Of a stretch of 64,000 nucleotides of DNA, positions 1-13,882 are shown piece after piece; positions within the stretch are counted from its first letter, which is position 1, and the number at the start of each line of letters is the position of its first letter. The notes under the pieces are model-generated. The model was not told the origin of the DNA. It did not search any database and saw only the letters and a program-made list of their open reading frames with translations. This stretch comes from Eremophila alpestris peregrina (Eukaryota > Chordata > Aves > Passeriformes > Alaudidae). The position numbers were made by a program, and so were the translations under genes. Location of the stretch: contig WMCF01000029.1 in assembly GCA_009792885.1 (NCBI GenBank), forward strand, positions 8,519,628 through 8,583,627, written 5' to 3'.

Positions 1-1199
1 TAATACTTCAATACCTTAAGGCAAGTTTCTACAACCAATTTCTAAATGCACATTACACAATCCTGAATCATATGATTCTGCTGAAACAGATGGCATGTTT
101 TGGCTTCAGCTCTCCCAAAAAGCACTGGTTTACAGGTCTGTTATTATACTGACCCAGTCTCTATTCACCAACTTATCCCTGAAACTTTTTGGCAGCTGAA
201 GAATGTGTGTTTAAAAGCAGCTCCATATCTTGATTTCCAGGGCCAGCTCACACACATTATGGAAAAAACCCCTTGTGTTGCATGGAAAAGTTTGAGGTAT
301 GCACAAACAACTGCATTGCTCAACAAGCAGAGTTAGCATTTTAAGAAGCATTTATTACACTAGGCAGAGATGGGAGCAAAGGGTGTTCCCAGACATCTGA
401 GCCAAGGAAACGGAATCCCCGGAATGAGAGAATGGAAACTCCTCCACTGGGAGCACGTTTGTGTCCAAAAACTAGGGCAAGCCTGTTCACAGAGGAGATG
501 AGGGAGAGGGAGGAAGACCTGCAGCATCTGCTGTAAATTAATCAAGGGCTCAAAATCATTCATTTATATACAGTGCTAAGCAAGAGTACAAATAGGCCAG
601 GCTGCACATCTCTAAATCACCCCATAAGGTTTAGCACATCATTTAATGTCACTATTTGAGAAAAAAAATCTTTAAAAAAAAGCATTTCAAAACCCATTAA
701 ACTGCACTACCACAAACATACTTGAACCATTTTCTTCCACAGACGTTGCTAATAACCCAGGAAGTTCCATTCCAGGAAGACACCATGCACAAACAAAATT
801 AAGGACTTCTGTTTCTTCAAATTCAAATTACTCTAACTTTTGAGACTTCAGAAGAAAACCTCTTTGGGTATGGGGTTTTTTTTGTTCATCAAGGCAAACA
901 ACACCAAATATTGGCCCAGAGAAACTCTTCCAACTAGGGCTGCTTATCAAAATCAGCTCTAGCAACAGAAGGCACACAGAGGGATGAATCACTCAAGGGC
1001 ATACTGGTTCCAGGAATCCTTCACTCTTGACCTGTGCATCGGGGTCTGCACCTCTGTGCAGATATAGCATATGAACATAAGGACTAATGTTAAACAGAAG
1101 TAGAGCTGCCACGTCTAAGCACTTCCGCATGACTAACACGAAATCATTTCACTTCTCTTTCAGTTACAATACCTGGCAACATTCCTCCACCCAACCTCC
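1..1199. other. Presumed ANXA2 intron 1 (no gene seen)
   Basis: No coding exon or RNA gene can be supported here. The stretch is ordinary AT-rich sequence with short chance frames only. If the CpG island to the right is the ANXA2 promoter, this is the start of the first intron, and the coding exons lie beyond the left edge. That placement is inference from gene order. Confidence 0.4.
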
Positions 1200-1407
1200 C
1201 CTCCTCACTCGAGGGGGAAGTGGTGTCCGAGCTGACTCACAGCCGAAAAGGCAGCAGCAGGATCTCGGCAGTTGTGCCCACGGCCGGGCAGGGTGGGAGG
1301 CAGAGCCACACCCGAGCCTGGCAGTGCGGGCAGGGAGGCGCACGGGGCTCCGTGGCACATCGCCGGGAGCGCACAGCCAACGCCCGGGGAGCGCTGTCCC
1401 CGGCCCT

Positions 1408-1500
1408 GCCCCGCGGGGCTTTCCTGCTGCCCCCGGCACTGCCCCGCGGGGCTTTCCTGCTGCCCCCGGCACTGCCCCGCTGGGCTTTCCTGCTGCCCGT
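1408..1500. repeat. 33-bp minisatellite, about 2.8 copies
   Basis: Units at 1408-1440 and 1441-1473 are identical over 33 bases, followed by a degenerate partial third copy from 1474 to about 1500. The unit begins GCCCCGCGGGGCTTTCCTGC. Because 33 is divisible by three, the repeat keeps all frames open and explains several chance open frames across this CpG island. Confidence 0.85.
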
Positions 1501-2163
1501 GCCAGCGGCTCCATCTGCAGCGGCTCCGGCAGGCGCGGCCGCACCCCGGCCGAGAAGGGAAGGGGCCGCTGCCCCTGGCGGGCTCGGGGCTCCGCCGTGT
1601 CTGCGGGGACGATTCCAGCCTCGCTCCAGCTGAATGGACACCGCCCTGAGCGAGCCTGGCTGGCTGGCACAGCTTCTATTCAAGCCTCCGCGCCGAGAAG
1701 CGAACTTAAAGTACCATGCTCAACCCAGCTGAGCCTGTGTCTACCTTAACAACGAGAAGAAATTACTATCTGGGAAGTTTGACCAAGTTTGGGACCGGTT
1801 CCCCTTTCCTGAGCGCTGCCGCCACACCCAGAATTGCTGCGGGGCGCACCGCACGAAGCTTCCCGAGGGCTGTCTCACCCACGGCCCCACCGTCCCACCG
1901 TGGAACCGAGCACAGCAAAGTACCAAGGCGGGCAGGGCCGGAGGAAGCGGAGCCGGGCGCGGAGGGCGGCGGCCGCGGCAGCCACCGCCCCGCTCCGCAT
2001 CCTGCCCGCGCAGCGCCCGCCTGGCTCTGGCCGCAGCAGCGGCTCCGCGGCGCGACCCCCGCCCGCAGCCCAGCCCAGCCCGGCCCGGCCCGGCCCGACC
2101 CGCGGCGCTGCCGCCCCCCGCCCCTGCCGCGCTGCCGGAGCCGCGCTGCCCGAGAGGGCTCAC

Positions 2164-2221
2164 CTGGCTGGGGCGGGCAGGGCGGCTCTGGCGGCGGCTC
2201 GGGCGGCTCTGGCAGCGGCTG
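2164..2221 (-). other. ANXA2: Candidate noncoding exon 1 of ANXA2 (annexin A2)
   Basis: On the minus strand the sequence CCAG followed by GTGAGC puts a near-perfect donor after position 2164. A TATA-like TACAAAA lies at 2252-2246, so a start site near 2221 would be about 25-30 bases downstream of it. There is no ATG with a meaningful frame, as expected for the noncoding first exon of annexin A2, a calcium- and phospholipid-binding protein that partners S100A10. The coding exons are outside the window, so the identity rests on synteny with ICE2 and RORA. The exact 5' end is a guess. A divergent noncoding transcript from the same island cannot be excluded. Confidence 0.4.
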
Positions 2222-2742
2222 GGGCCCGCGGCGGCCCGGGCGGGGTTTTGTAGGGCCGGGCGGGCCCTTCCCGCCCCGGCGCCCCCCCGGCACGGCGCTG
2301 ACTCACCCGGCCGCGCCCGGCTCCGGCGCTGGACGGGGTGGGCAAGGGTAGGGCAGCAGCAGCCTCTCCCTCCGCACCCCTGCCCCGCCGGACGCCCAGA
2401 GGGCTCCCGAGATAGCGGAGATGACGGGAGCAGCGCCCTGGGCTGCAGGGGTCGGGACTCAGCCCTCAGCCCCGCTTCTCCACCTGCTCGCTGGCCGCCT
2501 GCCTTGCGGATGCGACTCCCCAGTGCCTCCAGGGAAGGCGATCCCGTATGCCTTTCCCCAGGCGCAGCGCTCCTGGTGCGGCAGGTGGTTGTTTGCAGCC
2601 CGTGCTTTGGGTTCCCCAGAGCAGCACGGCTGTGGCAGCGCTGGGCTCTCGGGGCAGAGCACAGCAGCCGAGGCCCAGGTGCACAGTGCAGGGCCCGGAC
2701 CCCGAACGTTCCTGACCCGGACTGAGAACTGGGCTCACACAC

Positions 2743-5700
2743 AAAGCAAGATCCCTACAAGGTGACAGATGGGGCCCAGCCTGCTTCTCGCAAGCCGTGC
2801 TCACAGGTCAGGGGGTATCTGAGCTGGGAAAAGCCTAAGTGACGTCTGGCACAAGCCATAAATGCTCGAAGAATGAGACACAAGCTCTGCTCTGAGGCTG
2901 ACTGAATCATGCTCAGATAACCCGAACAGGCCTACCACACCCAACACAGATACAGGAACTCAACGCTTCTCCCAGCCTGAGTACTGAAAACTCAATTATG
3001 GAGTCCCAGGTGTCACACTTGTAACAAAAGATAAATGCAGTTTGAAAGTATTTGCAGATCTTCAGTTGGATCACTTAAGCTGACTGTTTCACCTCAATAG
3101 CATGGACAATATCTACGTTATCAACATTAAATACTGCAGCAAAAAGCAAGCACTCCCCACTCCCAATACAAGCAGTTATTCCTGTAACTTCAGCACGGTT
3201 TTCTTAATCCCCTGCACGTGAAGAGATGTACATACTTCTTTCAAGAATATATGGTCACCCAGTAGATTTGATTCTGCCAAGACTTATTTGTCTCTGCTAG
3301 TAGAAGTATTTTTTGTAGGCACAGACAGAGATGGCAGACACGGGGTAAAAAAGTTTTAAGCTTAGCCAGCTGCATAAAAACAGCAGTGGCAAAAGCAGGC
3401 AAACATAAAAGGGACAAGAACACAAGCTGAGACACACTGTAATTGCTGGGATGAAACAGGATCAGCAGTACAAAAGGGGAGAAATATTAGGAAATGCTAC
3501 ACTCGACTTCAAACATGGAGGCAACAGAGTGGGCACATGAACTGGTCATTCCAGAAGGTGAAAATAATGTTAATACATTTTTTCTGGTTAAACAGAGGTG
3601 ACATGAAGGGAAGAGCCACAGGAAAAAGCACATCATGGAGCAGTGTTTTGTCAGAAAATGTCAGTGCCAATATTGCATTAATTTGACACAACAGCCTTGT
3701 TTTTGGCAAGGCCATTATGGTTATTTCTCTGTGTTTTAAGGAACCCGTCTTTCAAAATTAATTTCTGGTTATCCTACTTCAACCACTATCTGTCACTAAC
3801 AGTTAAATAATTTCCCCCTGCTTTTCAGGTTTCTTAGGAAAAAAAATATCACTGGCAACTTGGAAATGTTATTCACAGATCAAAAATACTTCCAGTCCTA
3901 GAAGTAACAACCATTCTGTACTGCAGTACTCATTAGAGGCTTTAAATAGGGATATGTGGCCAGAGAGCCAATTTGCCTCCTAATGGCTGCATAATCCCTC
4001 AGGGACAGGTTTTTAAACCCCCATCTCATCGTTCTTAAAAAAAAAAAGCAGAAAAGCATAATCACAACACCCTCAGCTAAAGGAAGTGTTTTCAACATAT
4101 ACATTGCATTTTTAAATACAATCTGCTGAGTCACATGTTAGAATTGAGGAGGAGCATAATCATTCTCTAACCATTTACCTTTCAGTCCTCTACTAAAGCC
4201 TATTTCAATGGCACTATTACTTCCACTTCCTTAGAAATTTATTTTTTAACAATTCTTAAAATATGAGGTAGCTCATATACCACCATTAATTTTGGCTAAC
4301 TACATCTTCACATGAACAGTTGTAAAACGTTTGATATCAAGCAAGCCATTATTATAACCAACAGCTTCAGAAATGTCTCTAACACCCAAGTCCATTATCA
4401 ATTACTCAACCTCAGAATCACACACTGACCTGAGTTCAAAACAGACAGGAGCCTCTCTGAACTTACACAAACTTCAGGGACTGCTGAAGTGATTTCAAGA
4501 GAAAAAAGACTGATAATAGAAAAATCCCCACTATATTCAGAGTCATGAAGATACAAACATACTACAAATTCCCTCAATTGCTCTCTGTATATGTAGGTCA
4601 ACTGACATCAAAGGCACTTGTCTCAGCTGGGCAATTTAAGTAGTGTGAACAGCAGAAAACACAGTCATGCTTTTGGCAGAACAACCAACTCCTAATACCC
4701 AAGCCACTGATAATATTTCCTGCCTATGGAAATATTATATATTCTTCATAACTTCAAGGAAAATATCTGCAAAACCAGTGATTTAAGGAAGGCAGCAATC
4801 AGACTGAACAAACAGGAAAGCCTTCTGTTAGGTGCCAATCAGGGAAAGGGAATTCATTAATGGGAAAACAGCCAGGTGCCTGTATCACTTTTTAAAATGA
4901 GACCTAAGCCTGTATGTCCTACAGGCTATTTCTGAGGATTTACCCAGGACCTGGAGGGTTTGTATAACCCAAGGGGTTCTGTCCATGACCACTGCTCCTG
5001 AGCAATGCTGTCAGCTTTAGGCTGGATGAAGGGCTGGGACAAGGACTGCACTTAGCACAAGCCCAATGTCTCTCTGTGTCTGCCTCACAGATATTTACTG
5101 GAAGAAACATGCTTCAGCTAGTCAGTAAAGGCAGTGCCAGGAAAGGTTTTCATTTTGTTTTCACATCATTTGGCCCCTGCACTCCCTTAAAGTATCTGCA
5201 TAGAAGGTGGAATTTTAAATTGCCAGCAAATTGTTGAGCTGCAATTCCCTATTTGTGAGCTGGCTTCCTGCATGCTGAACACAGCAATCCAAGAGAGCAC
5301 ACTTTGCTTGGCTGGGGCTGCACTGAGTCCTGTGGATGGTAAAACAGATATAATTGTGCCAGCTTCCTGTTCTTCCCTTCTGACTGTTCTCTGTGATTGA
5401 GCTTCAGCCTGTGGTCTATGGACATGCTGTAGGTCCATTTGTTCCATCCTCTCAGTGACGTTACCATTGCCAACCCTACCATTCTTTTGTTATTGCTTAA
5501 TACTGTTTGATACTAATTTTATCTTTTTCTCTCTCTTTCAATTCAATATACCATTTTCTTACACCTCACCAATATGATTTTTTCTTGTCTTGTCCTAGAG
5601 GCCTGATGTGCTTAACTTGAATATTCAGTTCCCCTCTGACCCAACTTTACCTTTGCAATAACATCCTTGCCTCTGGGGTCACTCCAGCTGATTTTTCTCT

Positions 5701-8700
5701 CACTTCTGTCTACTTTGCTCCTCCATCTACACAGATGTTGCTCACCTCTTTCAGGATGCTGTCTGCAAACAATCAACACTACATTAACACTGGAGGTATG
5801 AAGGACACAATTCTGTCAATGTGTATTGCCTACTTAAACCTGTTGCTTCAATTAAAAGAGAGGGGAGGGATCAGGAGAAAGGACTTTCTGGACTAGGTGT
5901 GACTGAGCCACTGTCTAGTGTTGCTCCCTGGCTGTGTTGCAAGAGGATAATATAAATTCCATCCTGATAAGCACATGGAGCAGGCAGACCTCCAGGTGTT
6001 GTTTTTGCATCTTGATTATTTGTGTCTATTTTGGGAACTGCCATGATACAAATATACAAATAACAGATTTGTTATTACCTCTCATGGTAATTACAGGTTA
6101 CAAAGACAGTTAAGTATAACTTTAAGAGTTGTGCTAGTTGGGTTCCCAGGGTAACAGCTTGGGAAGTTATTATGTCTATGGCTACAGATGAAAGAAGGAA
6201 GGACTCCTGCTTAGCACACCTACTCTGTATCAGTAAAACTCTATAAACACTGAAAGGATCCTTTTGCTTAAGAGAAGGGGAGTTGTGTTCTGGGATGTTT
6301 GGCTTTTTGGCATGGGTGGAGGGAGTTGACTATAAATATTAGAGAACTGTAATCCCATGTCTTTGAAAAATAGACTGAATGCCAGAATACCAATGCCAAC
6401 TTTTATCTAACACAACACCAGAGAACCAGACATCTTGTTAGGTGCTCCACCTAACAACCTAAGCCCTCAGATCAATTCTATTCTGTGCACTCTCATTCCT
6501 GCATTACATGCACATTGTTATTCTCCACTCAGAACTTCATTCACTTGAAATAATCCCTTTTAAAGAGCAAGACTTAATCTCTGGAATGATCTTCTGTGTT
6601 GGCCAGATCTCTAGTATTTTGTTACGTGTGTGTTCTACAAATGAAGCATAATAGGTAAGGTGGCTGCCATTGGCTGGCTCTGGCTGGGAACAGAGGGTGA
6701 ATGTAGGCATAAGCAGTGTGTTTATGGACAGATCACCCAGGGTAAACACTGGCCCCCCAGGGCTGCCTGCCTTGCAGTGCTGTGGTTTGCTGTGTGATCT
6801 CAGACTGTTGCCTTCTGACTGATCAGGCCCCATCAGGCCCCCAAACTCAGAGCGAAGTTTGGGCATTGCATCTGCTAAAGAAATTGGTAAACAACATAAA
6901 TTACTTCATCAAGATACAGAAATAAATTAGACTCATCAAATTGTTCCCAGTTTATCTTCATCTGTTTCACACAAAGTCTATGTTACAAGAAAGGTGATGT
7001 AACCCCTTGTTTAAGGGGTGTACTTTAGCAATCACTGGCTGTGAGACATGACATGTTTGACATGCCCTGAAGTTACTTCCCATGCAGAATCTCCAAGTGC
7101 CTCACACATAAGAGCTTGACAACAAATGCTCTTCAGAGCTAGTAAAACATCTGCCTCTCCACCTGTTGGCTGCATCATGAAGATGATGTCAGAAAGTTTC
7201 CTTTTATATCCTGGTACTGTTTCATCACTGGGTTTGCCTTCAGCTACTTCTCAATTCTGTATATATGAAATAATTGTGCTGTTCAGTACCCCTCTTCTGC
7301 CACCTTCAAGCATATCTGACTACAGCCTTAGCTTGAAGTCTAACTTACTGTCAACTGCTTTCTTAGTTTGAACTCATTCTCAAATATTTTCTTCCTCACC
7401 AGTGTAAGTAACACCTCATCCTCATTCTTTTATCTTTCAATCTCCATTAATCCTTCCACCCCAAGCCTATTGGCACAAGGAATTTGCCTCCACAAAGAAC
7501 CAAATGCTTGAGTGAGTTTGGATCCCAAATAAAGACAAGGGAGTAACGATGCAAAATATTAGCTAAGATTATAGTTACAGTCAGAAAGAAACTTCTTTAG
7601 ATACTCACAAAAGCTAATAACAAGCAAAGCTATCTATTTAGGCTGTATGTGTGTCCCAAAAGTCTCTATCACTTGGCAAAGCTCATGAAGTTGAGGTCAC
7701 TGTGGTGCACCCACTGCACTGGCTGTCCACTGCTCAAGGCAAACAACACCAAATCATCTGTGCTCTGTCAAGATGCTCAGAAGGAAGCAAACCCCTTTAT
7801 TACTCTCACCTAGCTGACACAGCCAACATGGGCCACCAACTTCAAATGTGCTGTAGGCTGCTCCTCCTGACTCAGCCCAGGCTACTGCACCTTCTCTCCT
7901 TCTGGCTGCCATGAGAACTGGAGTAAACCAGAGAGCTTTGCACATTAAGGGACACAGAGATCCAGCCAGGAATATGCATCGTGAACAAATGCAAACCAGC
8001 AATTCAGATAATAAGTATAGCAAAACTCAGAAAAGTAACTCCTCTGGCATATGTTTCTCATGGAGCTCAAGCCCATTTCTAACCTCAACTGTGAATCACC
8101 AGCAGTTTGGTTTTTGAGAGTGCCTCATGGGAGTGATCATCAGTGACTAGGAGAGGTCTCCTAGATACACACAAACACACAAATGAAACACTTGCCAAAC
8201 CCCTTGTACTGGTTTTGGAGGCTTGAATAAACTCCAGCATCTTTACACTGAATGAAAGAGAGGCAGGATATAGAAACAAACAGTCTCTATGTGTGTAACC
8301 ATGTTCCAGTGCATTTCCCCAGTCCCTGAGGACTTCCTGATGCCCTGCTTGAGAGCCAGCTGCCTTTTAACACAAAGATCATGCAGTCTGAGACAAAACC
8401 AGCACTGTAAGGCCTTGTCAGATATTAAAGTTTACTTTCTGTTCTCAGATTATCATGAACACCTTCAACCACAGTTTAATGTACTTTGGGTTGGAGAGCT
8501 GCAGTTCCATCCCAATCCAGGTATCATGCTGTCTTTGGTCCTAGAACTAATCCTTTAACTGGCTAAAAAAGATCAAATCTCAAAACCAAACCCTCTATGC
8601 TGAGTTCAGCTTTCTCAGTGCTATCAGCACAATGCTGCTGGTATGAACAGGCTACCAGTATACATTACAACATTAAGGAGAGATTTTAAGCCCATTTAGA

Positions 8701-11700
8701 TACCACAGTGCTTAGAACTATCCAAGCTGCCAGCTCTAAAATAATGTTCCCCAGATAGCCACGCTGGAAAACACTGTAGAAAATATTACCAGTGCATGTA
8801 GGAGCCCCTGACATCATCCAGAATACAGCAGCATGAATAATCACTGCAGGGTTTTTGGCCTGTCTTGCCAAAGGACAGAAACAGCTACAAAAGATGGAAG
8901 CTGCCAAAAGTCCTCAGGGAATTTTTTCCTAGGAATAGTGTTAAAAGCTTTAAGTCTGTTCTGCTTCATTGTTTCCCATCATTATGTGCTCTTTCCACTT
9001 TAGTGACTCACAACACAAACAGTCCCATGGTTTGGATTAGTCTCTTGGCCTCTGCTGGGGAGGCTGTCACACCTTAAATATGTACCTAGGAATCCTGGGG
9101 AATAACTCTGAAAGATTCAAGAAATCTAATTAAGCACCACCTAAACTTACTCTAAAAATGCTTACACACCAGGTTCCTATGGCAAACCTGCAGGCTGCTA
9201 ACTACATACTGCAAAAATTATGTCCTTGCTGTTTAACATCATGGCACCTCTGAAATGACCCAGGAAAATGAATTTTAAAATCACTTACAGTGAAAAGTTC
9301 ATTGAGAGAAGTCAGCATACAAGTTCTACAGCAATCTGGAGCACAGCTGGAAATTTTCAATTAAAATCAATGATTCTGTGAAATAGTAAGAAAGGTTTTT
9401 TTTGTGGCTTGTTTCAAAACATATCAACTTTGTTTTAGTCCAAAATAACATAAACCACAGGATTTTGAGAAAGTTCTTGCATGATGTGAACTTCATTACC
9501 TAAATTAGGATCAGTTGAGGTACTAGCTGGGAATGAATGATGCCTTGCAAGACAAAGCAATGTCACAGATTCCTAATTACACAGTACTGTCTACACTGAT
9601 GTTTTTGTTGCTCTTTCAAGTGGCATCTTACAGCTCTAGAGAAAAATTAAGGCAAGGAAAGTTGACTTCAAAAAGCTGTTGATTGAGTGGCTGCCACCAA
9701 GAGATTAGTTTCTGCCAGGCAGGCTAAGACTTGTTTTCCCAGTCAGAAGCACAGGTCTGAATTCTAAAACCAGAGATCTCTTCCTCTAATGAGTAAGAAA
9801 AAGTGTATTAAAAGCCTATTGTTTTTGCATGGAGTACACATAATACTTAACATTTTCACATTTGATTGCAGATAAGCCTTTATTGAACACTTCTACTGGT
9901 GCTGTGTCCTGCACATCAGTAGCCAGTGCTCACATCAGGGACAGGTGAGGAGACAGAACAAAAGGCTGCAATGCCAACACAACTACAGATGATTTTCAAA
10001 CAACTTCTGAACATTAAGGTTTATTTTTCTAATGCTACTACCCTCCAGGAAGTTACTAATACAAGAATGAGCAGCCATCAGTGTGTATAGAATAACTGAG
10101 TTCAGAAGAGCAGAGGAAAGAGCCCAGCTGGCTGATCACCAAGGACAGACATGGAGAGCCAGCCAGCCATCATCCTTTGCTGTGGGAGACAGGCTGCACC
10201 AAAGACAGCCTTTGGAAAGGTTCTGCCAGTACAGAAAGTCAGAAGCCCAAATTTAAGCCACAGCCTGAAACATGCACACACAAACACAGAGGAGTATAGA
10301 GCCACAGACATTCTTCAGGCCAAAGAAATGTGTACAACACCTTATCTTCTCAATTTATCTGTCTGGGCTGGTACAGAACCTATACATGCAAGACAACGTT
10401 TTTTTTTTTTTGATATCTAGGATGTCGTGTGAATTATCTTCCCTGAAGAGGATAGGAAACAAACTTATTTATTCATGTACCCACATGTAAATTTTCTGCT
10501 TGTTATTTTAACAACCAAAGAAGCTGGTGACAGGTCTGCTGACCCACAAGATGCTTTTTCTCCAGAGAGAGCAACAGTGTCAGTACACAATTCTCTCCAG
10601 GTTTCGAACCTCCATGTGCTGCTTTTGCACTAAACAAGTCACTCCAATCAATCTCACTGTGCATTCTGCTTAGGTTACTTGCAAACAAGCCAAAGAATTT
10701 CAGCTGTGATGTGAGCACTTGTTAATTTACAAATGGCTACAAAAGCTGTTGAAAGTAGCATGTGCAGCTTTGCAGTAACTGCACCTCCTTTTCATTTCGT
10801 TACTTCTGCTATAAACAAAAACTATCCAGAGAGCTGCACAAGGTTACTGTCCTCCTGTCAGTCAAGGGAACAGAACTGCAGTTAACTGCAAGGTTCTGAA
10901 ATAAATAGGTTTTGACTGCTGAGGTAGCTTTTAACTACAAGACCTGCTCAGCCATGGGCTTCTGACAGCTTTTTCCTTCACTCTTTTTTTAAGCTCAAAT
11001 TGAATCCAATCATTTAAATATTTGTTGAAGTGCTCTGTCTGCTTGGCAGCATAGCCCACACGACAGACAGAGTGATGGGTGACTTATTCCAGCAGCAATT
11101 TTTTTTGCATTACTCTTAGTTTTTTTTTATTTTGAATTGTTTGTGCAAAGATTTGGTGGGTGGAGCTTTTGAATCAATTGCAGCAGACCTGGCACAGGGT
11201 GGCACTCATGCTGTTCACTCAAATATGGGATAAACAAATGGTAAAGATTAAAATAATGAACAAACATGACTTCTCATCCTTTTCAAGGTTGTATCATTAT
11301 TTTAAATTTTGTTTTCAGTGATGAAGTGAAATTATAAACAAGTATTCTCATTTTATTTACAGATGCTTTAAAATATTTTCTGAAAAATACACCAGAAGCA
11401 TTGATCTCAGCATGAATTTGACTACACTGATTCTTAACACGGGTATTTCTAAATGTATTTTCAGGAAATCTCTGTGTTTTTCTCTCGGTGCTACAGTGTA
11501 TCAGAAGAACTGACACAGGAAGAAGCAAGAGAACTTCAGTAAGAAAGGCCATGCTGCATCATTCCTTTCAAATCATAGCAGAATGCACTGCAGCAGCAGC
11601 TGTGGCTGCAGCACACTTCAGGGAGAAGAGAGTAACAGTCACAGCAAGACTTTCTGTTGGATCTGTTGGGGAAAACAGTTGAACTCTCAGGTACACAGAT

Positions 11701-13814
11701 GCACCCTCACATCAGGGAATTAATCCAGAAACAGATTCCAACTGAGAATATGTGCTGCCAGCAACTGATTCTGTGCCCAAATGTACAGAATTTGACTCAT
11801 TTTCCTTCAGTTTTAGGTCTGAAAAAGCACTAAAACGGTCAATACCTCCTTTTTTTTCCACAATTGACTACCTAAAGGTACTTGCCCACAAACCGACATA
11901 AAACTCTGCAAGTCTATTTTGAGACCACAAAAAGCCTTTACAAGGAAATGCCCACACTTTCTGACTGGTTGTACAGAGGATGGGTATTTTAACCCTGTGA
12001 ACTCCCCAGGAACACCTTTAGTACACGTGGAATAGATGGTAAAGAATCATTTGGCACTACTTTATCATCTTTGATGCTGTTTTTGGAGGAACTCATGAGC
12101 TCCTTTTCTACCTAAACATAGAAATCTAACTGTTCTCACAGTTCTCACACAGTGCAGTGCAAGCAAAGCACTGACTGCATTTAGATAACGTTATCAGCAT
12201 CATTAGAGTATCACAGAGTCTCATGTTTGCTGTTTCTCTGAAGGCATTAGTTCCTAAAAGCCTGAAATTATGCAAGAATTCAGGACTGTGTGGACAAGGC
12301 AGTGGTAGGGAATGGACAGCAAATCTATAGGTGTCATTTCAAAGTAAAATTTCAAAAATATGATTTCAGTTACACGTCCTTGAGTATGAAAAGGCTTGAA
12401 ACACTCAGAAGTATTTCAACTTTTTTAAAACCTACAACTATTTTAAAACTCTAGATTACCTTTGTTCAGAGTATCCTGATGACACCTGCCATGGTAGAGC
12501 TTGCTCTTTTCTTTCTCCCAAATTGTATTCACCTGGCAGTAAGTGAGAAATGAGAGGCTTGTGGTTTGTGCTTGTTCTCAGGGCACAGGCAGGTAAGGTG
12601 ACATTCCTGGCCACTCATGCTGCCATACAATGGAGGAACCTCATGCACAGGTGAAAATCTGCTGAGCAAAGTACCTCTGAGGAAGTTTCAGTGAGACTGA
12701 AATGCATCCATGCATGTTTTGGAACAGCTGGCTCTGGGCACTGCAGTGAGAGCTGCCCTGTCAAGCTGAAGGAAGCAAAGAGGCTGATTAGATTTTAGCT
12801 TTGGTCAACAGTACCTGTAGTCTGTTCCTTCTGGCTCCTCTCAACAAGGACATATTTAAAAAATAAAGAAATACTTTTTCTCTATTAGGGCTATCAAAAA
12901 TAGGAAGTGCACACTTGTAAAATATGCTGTGATTACTCAGAAGAATGTGGCTGCTGTATTTCATATCAAGAATCAGAGAAGATGTCACTGGGGTCTGGAA
13001 CAGCCCCTCCCTTCCCCACATAGTCACTGCTACCTTGTGTTTTTTTAATACTGAGTTTAAAGTGACACTGTTCTTCTAATATTTATTGAAATACTTTAAT
13101 CACAAACAATAACAAGACTGTTTTCTCTACCACTTCTACTGTTACATGTCAGACAAAGCTGCCATGCAGTGTTGGAGAAGAATGGGGCTTTCAGGCCTTT
13201 TCTTTTTTTTCCCTCAGTGTTAAGCAGAAGTGAGGAGTATCAATACTGAGAAATGCCCTGAAGGCTGCACTAGGACTGCTACTATTTAATTATCATTACA
13301 CTCAATTATTCTACAATTTAAAAATTGGCAGTATATTTTAGTTCCATAAAAACAACAAAAAAAATCCCTCAGTCCTACAGCAAGACAGGGACTAGCTCCC
13401 CTTATAGACACAGCCATGTGCATCCTCTGAGATTATCTGCAGACCTCCACAAGGCTCAGAATGGCTTGAACCAGCTTTTTGCCAGGGACAATCTTCCATT
13501 TACACTAAGTAGGGCATAATTCAAATGCTTTATGCTTAAACAGACTGTCACCAGGCCATCAAAGGTATTTTCTGGCATTGAGAAGGAAATTTAATTTGAA
13601 ATATATAATACAGCAATACGTCTTTGAAAACATTTTAGAGCAATGATTTGGACATACAGGAACAGAATTTGAACTTGCAAACAAAGTTTAAGAATCTCTG
13701 TAGAAAATACATTTTAAGAGCAACTGAAAAAAAAAAGGTGAATGTATTTTTAGTACAGAGAAATTTAACATAACAAGCAATGACAGTGTTTCTGGGAAGG
13801 ACTGTCCCCACACT
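2743..13814. other. Intergenic region between ANXA2 promoter and ICE2 3' end
   Basis: About 11 kb with no supported gene. Open frames are short, lack splice context that builds a protein, and resemble no family I recognise. The sequence is AT-rich with scattered homopolymers. Enhancers may be present but cannot be called from a single sequence. Confidence 0.6.
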
Positions 13815-13855
13815 ATAGGAAAGGACATATTTTATTAAGAAAGAAAGAGCTTAGT

Positions 13856-13882
13856 TATATAACTTCTCAGAGAAGTTATATA
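13856..13882. repeat. Perfect 27-bp palindrome
   Basis: Thirteen-base arms (TATAACTTCTC-type left arm, mirrored on the right) flank a single central A at 13869. All 13 pairs match. It would form a near loopless cruciform or hairpin. It lies near a candidate distal ICE2 polyadenylation signal (AATAAA on the minus strand, 13836-13831), so it could be transcribed, but no function can be assigned. Confidence 0.8.

Larger units (their letters stand above)
1200..2740. promoter_or_regulatory. CpG island, probable ANXA2 promoter region
   Basis: About 1.5 kb of very GC- and CpG-rich sequence, in two blocks (about 1200-1670 and 1900-2740), stands out from AT-rich flanks. It contains AP-1-type TGACTCA sites at 1233-1239 and 2299-2305, many GC boxes, a TATA-like TACAAAA on the minus strand at 2252-2246 and a strong minus-strand splice donor at 2163. 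ICE2 and RORA identify the locus, and in mammals the next gene in this direction is ANXA2, also leftward, with a noncoding first exon. The island itself is plain in the sequence; assigning it to ANXA2 is inference. Confidence 0.65.

Noticed and set aside
1087..2742. Long open frames on both strands, up to 333 codons, in the CpG island
   Set aside because: They occur in several frames at once, are Ala/Arg/Pro/Gly-rich, contain the 33-base repeat, and match no domain. GC-rich sequence has few stop codons, which explains them.
6537..6866. 109-codon minus-strand frame in the ANXA2-ICE2 intergenic region
   Set aside because: No recognisable domain, promoter or splice structure; length is within chance.
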